DNA from: Poa pratensis | Taxonomy: Eukaryota > Streptophyta > Magnoliopsida > Poales > Poaceae | DNA: 64,000 nucleotides | Reading direction: 5' to 3' | Assembly: GCA_947311845.1 (NCBI GenBank) | Contig: CAMZMU010000034.1 | Span: 90,400,723 to 90,464,722 of the forward strand | Part shown: positions 58,445 through 64,000 of the stretch, piece after piece | How the letters are laid out: each line of letters begins with the position of its first letter | Position numbering within the stretch: position 1 is the first letter of the stretch | The notes under the pieces: model-generated | The model's database searches: none | What the model saw: only the letters and a program-made list of their open reading frames with translations | Told to the model about the DNA's origin: nothing | Translations under genes and position numbers: made by a program

Positions 58445-58790
58445 GGCTGGCTGACGCTTGCACGTGTTTGCGGCGGCGCCGGCGGGTGATGCCGTGATGG
58501 ATCGAGGACGGAATTATCTAGGGATCATTGGAAATCAAATCCGAGAGGGATACATTGGTTGTGCGAGGAAAGAATCCTCGTTGGTTGCGGGAGACACGGA
58601 CGGGGATCGCTCCCGTACACCGCGCGGAAGTCCAATCCGACGTGAATAATCAGACGCAAACGCCCGTGACTTTTGTCTCCGTTCTTGGAAATCGGAAGGA
58701 TGCCGCCACTGCGGCGAGCAGGCGGGACGCCGTTCCGGTTCCGGACCGTACAGGAGCAGAGGATAGCTCTCGAGTGTAACACTCTCTAGT
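58445..58790 (-). promoter_or_regulatory. Duplicated upstream region of the DUF1618 gene
   Basis: Directly upstream of the DUF1618 ATG and present a second time at 55795-56575. Conserved landmarks are GATGGATCGAGGACG, GAAAGAATCCTCGTT, ACACCGCGCGGAAGTCCAAT and TTTGTCTCCGTTCT. No TATA box was assigned. Confidence 0.5.
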
Positions 58791-58831
58791 GTTACTCTGG
58801 ATGGGCTACAGCGTCAGTACTCCCTATAGCC

Positions 58832-59936
58832 ACTAGTAATTGTGCACGTGCAATGCACGTTTAGTTTAGGAAATATTTCGTCAAAATTTTGGTGAGTAAA
58901 AGTCAAAGATTTTACTGCCCAGATTGTTTTATTTTGATATGACAACACTTTCTAACTTATGAAAATTGATTGGCTTTACGATTAATCTATTATGCGAAGA
59001 AAAATCTCCAAAGACAGAACATAGTTCTACACGTTTAGAAACTTAAGATAACGAAGTCATTGATTGTTTTCCTTGCTCTCCTGACAGAAAATATTCAAGT
59101 GTAGTATCTAATAATCAATTGCATGTGCTGTTATAGAACCTGGATGTCTAGATTTTTTAGAACACAATATGCAAGGAAATTAAGAATGACACATAGTGAA
59201 TCCCATTATAAGGCATATCTCAGGTTGTAGCTTGTAGTAGAAGGTTCGAACACATGTGAAAACAGTTGGATTGTTACTCTGGTTGTGGAGTAGGACTGCC
59301 ATGCTTCGTGCTTACACCCAAAGGCATCAGCTCTCTTCACACTAATCAAAATAGCAATTTCCGCGTGATGTGATCTGCACTGTAGCCGACACATCGTAGG
59401 AGGCGCGTAGCCGATGGCCGTCGACGCCGCATGGGCAGCACATCCTTCTTCTTGACTGGCTGAGAGTGGATAGAAAGTCAGGAAGCTTTCCCTTTTTTAT
59501 CCCTATATTCGTTGATCCAAGGTTCCTCTGCTCGTATGAAAGGAAAGAAAGGAAAGGATCAATGTAGAGTGCGCGGCTATTTGTCGGCAGCGCGAGGCAG
59601 CGTTCTAGTAGCGGCATGCGCTGCCCGAGAATAGAGCTGCACTGCGCTCGGCAGCAGGGAGATGGAAAGATGCGGGACCGTAGATTGGGTTTGCATTCGA
59701 ATTAGGCATAATTGGCGGTGGCTTAATTGACAGTTTTTAATGTTACCATAAAAGGACTTGCCGCGGTGACTTAATTGACCGATTTTAATGTTTCCAAAAA
59801 TAGGGTGCAGGGAGGATTAGCGTCAGGCTGAGCACGGGTTCGACTGACCATGGGTTAGAAATGAACCATTGGATCTAGTGGTTAAACGGTCAAGATCAAT
59901 TGGATCACCCCTCTCTCTCCCTTTTTATATTAGTGG
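58832..59936. mobile_element. Possible degenerate TIR element
   Basis: The left edge CACTAGTAATTGTGCACGTG and the right edge CCCTTTTTATATTAGTGGTG resemble the two ends of a repeat common in grasses (CACTA(G/A)TA in inverse orientation at either side). No TSD was proved and no coding sequence was recognised, apart from short unassigned ORFs near 59400. Confidence 0.3.
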
Positions 59937-60310
59937 TGATTCATGCGTGGTGTGTGTTAGGGCCTTGGGCCGGTCTTGGGTTGAGTTGGGCTTAGCCCGT
60001 GCTTAGCTGGTGCGTGTGAGCTGTGTGCTAAATACCAGTTGTGTATCGTTGTGCAAACTATCGAATGAATGAATGAACAGTAGTTCCAGCTCTCTTCTCC
60101 CTTGCCGTGTTCGGCGTGCTCTCTCCTCCTCGATCCCATTGATGTTCGTCGTTCGTTGTTCGATCTAGCTCACGCTGCGATCCCCTTGAGGTCAGTACGA
60201 TCGCGGCCGCACATATCTTCAGCTGTAAAATTCCTACTCTGGTTCGTGAACTCGGCTTGGGTTGATTTCGTTCGATTCCTTGCTGAGATCCGGTCAATCC
60301 AGTAGCGGGT

Positions 60311-60826
60311 TTGTTGGATCAAACACTGGTCACGACGGCGCCTCCGAAACCTTCGCCGCAGACCGAATTCGTGCTTGAGGCCATGGCTGAGGCGACGGCG
60401 CGCATTGAGGAGACACTGACGGCGATCCGAACCAGTCTCGAGCAAGTCCAGTCGCAGATTGGCTCGCTGGACTCGCGGATCGGCCTCCTCGACACGTCGT
60501 ACTCGCAGGTGGCGAGCAACCTCGACAACAATTCGCGCGCGGTGGGTGTTCACACGCGAATCATGGACGGTATCGAGCGCAGGCAGGAGTCCCTGAGCCA
60601 GCAGATGACGGCGTTGGCGGAGGCGGTGGCGAGGATTGACAAGGCCAAGGTGCGGCTCACGATCGATCTCGGCTCGTCGGGCACCGAGACGGATCGAGGC
60701 TCGCGGAACGAAAACATATATTCCGCGAGCCTCGATCCGTCTCGAGCCTCCCCAGAAGATTTAGCATCACAACACAAACTTTGGGCAGGTAAATCAGCAG
60801 TGTCTATGTTTTCGTTGTGGCGATAA
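60311..60826 (+). pseudogene. Gag N-terminal remnant of the Gypsy element
   Basis: 171 codons with a coiled-coil-like stretch (ARIEETLTAIRTSLEQVQSQ; IERRQESLSQQMTALAEAV). The central Gag domain is missing: after LGSSGTETDRGSR the frame runs through a perfect palindrome and ends at a stop. The first in-frame start shown here may be a non-ATG codon; ATG at 60383 (MAEATARIEE) is the first clear Met. Confidence 0.65.
60686..60743. repeat. Perfect 23-bp inverted repeat inside gag
   Basis: The arms 60686-60708 and 60721-60743 are exact reverse complements (GAGACGGATCGAGGCTCGCG start) around the 12-nt loop CGAAAACATATA. Confidence 0.93.
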
Positions 60827-61198
60827 ATATGATCCCACTCATGTGTGTGCTACAAAGCCTAATGCCACTGTGCATGCCTTGTCCTTAGAAGATCATGCTG
60901 CAGTACTGTCTTCGGATGTGCTGAATTTCCTGGAATTACAGGAGATTGCTGAAGCTCAGCAACTTTCTCTGTCAATAAATGCATTAGCTGGCTCCTCTGA
61001 AGGTGATACGGTACAAATCCGAGCATGGGTTGGTAATCAAGTTATGCTGCTACTAATTGACACTGGCAGTAGTCACAGCTTTATCAGTTCAAAATTTGTA
61101 GAACGAGTGCAGTGTGCTGTAACTGAAATTCCTACAGTCTCAGTGATAGCGGCCAACAATGAGCTGATGCATTGCAATACAATGGTGCCACAGCTAAC
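60800..61198 (+). pseudogene. Gypsy zinc knuckle and aspartic protease, left part
   Basis: It reads the knuckle CLCFRCGDKYDPTHVC, then EIAEAQQLSLSINALAG and the protease active site LLIDTGSSHSFIS. It is in a different frame from the gag remnant, and breaks off at PQLT, where the solo LTR is inserted. The reading continues at 62798. Confidence 0.85.
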
Positions 61199-62797
61199 TG
61201 ATGGCGTGTACAGCACACGTTCGTTGGGAACCCCAAGAGAAAGGTATAATGTAGTGCAGCAGCAGTTTTCACTTGAAATATGACCAAGGTTTATCGAACC
61301 AGGAGGACACGGAGCTTTTTCAGAAGGTGACAGCAGCAACAGAGTGTGGCGCGGCGCAACACTAGGGACTCCGGTGGCTGACGTGAAACCTGCACACAAC
61401 ACAACCAAGCTAATTTGCCCAACGAAAACAAAGAGGTTGTCAATCTCTCCGGTCTTGCTGAAACAAAAGATTAAACGTATTGTGTGAAAAACAGTAGAGA
61501 TTGCAGAAAGTAACAAGGAACAGATGATTGCAGTAAGTGTTTAACAGTATGGGAAAATTGGACCGGAGTCCACAGTTCACTAGTGGTGTCTCTCCAATAA
61601 AGATAACTAACATGCTGGGTGAACAAATTACAGCTGGGCAATTGAGAAATAGAGAGTGCATGACAATGCAATATATGACAAGATGTTCATTATGAGATTT
61701 AATTGGGCATTACAACAAAGTACATAGACTTGCTATCCAACGCATCTATGCCTAAATAATCCACCTTCAGGTCAGCATCTGCATCACTTCCAGTATTAAG
61801 TTGCAAACAACAGATTATTGCATGAAGTAAAGTGTGTAATGTAAACAATGCAAATGACACGTAGACACTGCATCATTGTTTTATCCCTAGTGGCAACAGC
61901 ACATCCACAACCTTAGACCTTTCTGTCACTGGCCCAGATTTCTCGAGACATGAACCCACTATCTAGCATAAATACTCCCTCTTGGAGTTACAAGCATCTA
62001 TTTGGCCAAAGCATCTACTAGCAACGGAGAGCATGCCATATCATAAACATAAACACATAGATAGATAAACAACTTGCTCATAGTATCAATATTCATCGGA
62101 TCCCAGCAAACACAACATGTAGCCTTACATAAAGATGATCTTGATCATGTTAGGCAGCTCACAAGATCTAAACATGATGGCACAAGGTGGAGAGACTACC
62201 ATCTAGCTACTGCTATGGACCCGTAGTCCAAGGATGAACTACTCACCCATCACTCCGGAGGCAGGCATGGCGATGTAGAGCACTCCGGTGATGATCTCCC
62301 CTCCGGCAGGGTGCCGGGAAGAGCTTCAGAACCCTCCCGATCTAGGGTTGACGACGACGGCGGCGACGGAACTTTTCATGGAATATGATCGGTGTTTTTA
62401 GGGTACGCGTCTGATCGGGAATATATAGGCGAAGAGGCGGCGTCGGGAGGCAACCGAGGCGGCCACGCCAGGGTAGGGCGCGCCTGTAGGTGGGGCCACG
62501 CCCAGCCCTGGCGTGGGCCCCTCGTGGCTCGGCTCCGTCTCCCCTTTGGACTTCGTGTACGTGACGGAGAAATATGATCGTCCCTTTTTGTTTCGTCCAA
62601 TTCCGAGAATATTTTGCGACTAGCTTTTCTGAAAGAGAAAAACAGCAGAAAACAGGAACTGACACTTCGGCATCTTGTTAATAGGTTAGTCCCAGAAAAT
62701 GCATAAAAATGGTATGAAGTGTAAACAAAACATGTAGCAATTGATATAATAACAGCATAGAAACATCAAAAATTATAGATACGTTTGAGACGTATCA
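61199..62797 (-). mobile_element. Sabrina-like Gypsy solo LTR
   Basis: On the minus strand the 1,599-bp LTR begins TGATACGTCTCAAACGTATC and ends GTGTACACGCCATCA. Five-base duplications CTAAC flank it (61194-61198 and 62798-62802). It has no internal domain. A CTATATATTCCC TATA-like box lies at about 62420-62432. The start sequence is typical of the TGATACGTC-type LTRs abundant in Triticeae (Sabrina and relatives); the family name is from memory. Confidence 0.85.
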
Positions 62798-63606
62798 CTA
62801 ACTTGGTGGACTCATGGAGCCACCTTTGAGCATGATATGCGAGTGCTTCCCTTGAGTGCTTATGATGCCATTCTGGGTATTGGCTGGCTCGCTCAACAAG
62901 GTGATATGTACTACAACTGGAAAAATAAAACAATGAAGTTCATACACAAAGGGAAAGAGATTGTGTTGCAGGGGCTTACACCGGCGAGCCAAAAACAAAT
63001 CACTAAAAGCAACATTGATAAAGTAGTGAAATGGACAAAAGGTAATGATATTTGGGCTGTGGCGTTACTGGATCCAGCTTCCCAGATGAAGACTGCAACT
63101 GTACCTGATGAAATTCAGTCGGTTTTGGATGAATTTGCAACAGTGTTTGTTGAACCACAAGGCTTACCTCCTTCTAGGGCTTATGATCATGCAATAACTC
63201 TCACTCCAGGAGCTGAACCTGTTAATGCACGGCCATATAGATACTCACCATTACACAAGGATGAGATCGAGAAGCAAGTGGCTGCAATGCTTAAGTCAGG
63301 TGTCATAGTGCATTCCATGAGCCCTTTTTCCTCGCCAGTGCTGCTTGTGCTGAAGAAGGACGGATCCTGGCAGTTTTGCATCGATTACCGTCGACTAAAT
63401 GAATTGACTATCAAGAATACTTTTCCTATGTCGGTTATTGATGAACTTTTAGATGAGCTTGCTGGTGCTCAGTTTTTCTCTAAGCTTGACCTGCGAGCTG
63501 GGTATCACCAGATAAGAATGAGACCGGAAGATGAGGAGAAAACAGCTTTTAAAACACACCAAGGCATTATCATTTTTGAGTCATGCCGTTTGGGCTTTCT
63601 AACGCC
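62798..63606 (+). pseudogene. Gypsy protease end and reverse transcriptase start
   Basis: It continues the protease frame (LTWWTHGATFEHDMRVL, AYDAILGIGWL), then the RT N-terminus (YRYSPLHKDEIEKQV, GVIVHSMSPFSSPVLLV, WQFCIDYRRLNELT, FFSKLDLRAGYHQIRM, KTAFKTH). After HQG one base is missing near 63563, and the frame runs out to a stop at 63606. Confidence 0.88.
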
Positions 63607-64000
63607 CCGGCTACATTTCAGTGTGTAATGAATGAGGTGCTTCAACCTTGTCTACTCAAGTTCGCCTTGGTTTTCATGGATGATATCTTGGTTTACAGTA
63701 ATTCCCTTGCTGCACATGCTGAGCACCTGCGAGTGGTTCTTCAGTTGCTCAAAGATAATCAGTTGTATGTTAAAACAAGCAAATGTTCTTTTGCCCAGGA
63801 CAGGTTAGAATACTTGGGACACATTGTGTCTAGAGAGGGCGTGGCAACTGATCCCAGTAAAACTGAAGCCATTGCAGCTTGGCCTCGACCTACCTCTCTG
63901 ACAGAATTACGAGGAATTCTGGGGTTTACTGGTTATTATAGGAAATTTGTGGAGTTCTATGGAATCATTACTAAGCCTTTGACAACCTTGCTCAAGAAGA
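63577..64000 (+). pseudogene. Gypsy reverse transcriptase, remainder (cut by window end)
   Basis: In the next frame the RT resumes with MPFGLSNAPATFQ, VFMDDILVYS (catalytic DD present), KCSFAQDRLEYLGHIVS and LRGILGFTGYYRKFV, and is open to the last base. Between HQG and MPFGL the frame also meets a TGA where Leu is usual, so the gene carries a deletion and a nonsense codon. Confidence 0.88.

Larger units (their letters stand above)
59950..64000 (+). mobile_element. Decayed Ty3-Gypsy retrotransposon, 5' part (continues past the window)
   Basis: Leader/LTR-like sequence (59950-60310), a gag start, a zinc knuckle, protease and most of the reverse transcriptase occur in Gypsy order on the plus strand. 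It is interrupted by a solo LTR at 61199-62797. Gag is internally deleted, and RT has a frameshift and a stop, so the copy is dead. LTR boundaries could not be fixed; no initiator-Met PBS was seen. Confidence 0.85.

Overview
The window reads as nuclear DNA of a grass, most likely a Pooideae/Triticeae-type genome. The genes have GT-AG introns and GC-rich first exons, and the families DUF1618, DUF3615, F-box/PP2 and KIN-10 are typical of grasses. The spaces between genes are filled with nested LTR retrotransposons, a LINE, Mutator, hAT, Harbinger and Stowaway elements, and broken gene copies. No bacterial operon, CRISPR array, rRNA or tRNA gene was seen. Family names come from recognising motifs; no database was searched.

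Region 1 (1-16.2 kb): a truncated second copy of the 3' half of an ABCI-type ATPase gene; an F-box/PP2 gene with a one-base frameshift in a C9 run; a MITE; an almost identical array of three 1,864-bp LTRs separated by two 321-bp internal domains (4469-10702, 5-bp target duplication CTCCG); then the intact six-exon ABCI gene on the minus strand (293 aa).

Region 2 (16.2-25.5 kb): no intact gene. A Stowaway MITE, a Tourist-type MITE split by a BARE/Angela-like solo LTR, and a 4.1-kb Mutator-like element (9-bp TSD) that contains a 590-bp hAT-like element (8-bp TSD) and several tandem duplications.

Region 3 (25.6-37 kb): a decayed Helitron helicase fragment followed by two exons of a Gemin2/SIP1-like gene; then a DUF3615 gene, apparently dead, whose 5' end is interrupted by a nearly complete 5.8-kb L1-type LINE (14-bp TSD, poly-A tail, ORF1 and ORF2, one frameshift in ORF2).

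Region 4 (37-52.5 kb): a deleted PIF/Harbinger element; a diverged segmental duplication carrying a dead copy of the last kinesin exon and a later Mutator-type MITE; a small B3-domain gene; the intact six-exon KIN-10A/PSS1-like kinesin (929 aa, minus strand) with a minisatellite-like intron 1; and a fragment of kinesin exon 1 in opposite orientation.

Region 5 (52.5-64 kb): MITEs, tandem duplications, a LINE RNase H scrap, a DUF1618 single-exon gene (463 aa) with a second copy of its promoter and first codons next door (split by a Mutator MITE), and the 5' part of a decayed Ty3-Gypsy element whose protease region is split by a Sabrina-like solo LTR.

The best supported working genes are ABCI, KIN-10A, DUF1618 and possibly B3. 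They are unrelated housekeeping or plant-specific genes, not a pathway. The recurring theme is gene-fragment duplication plus insertion: partial copies of ABCI, KIN-10A (both ends) and DUF1618 lie within a few kb of their intact parents.
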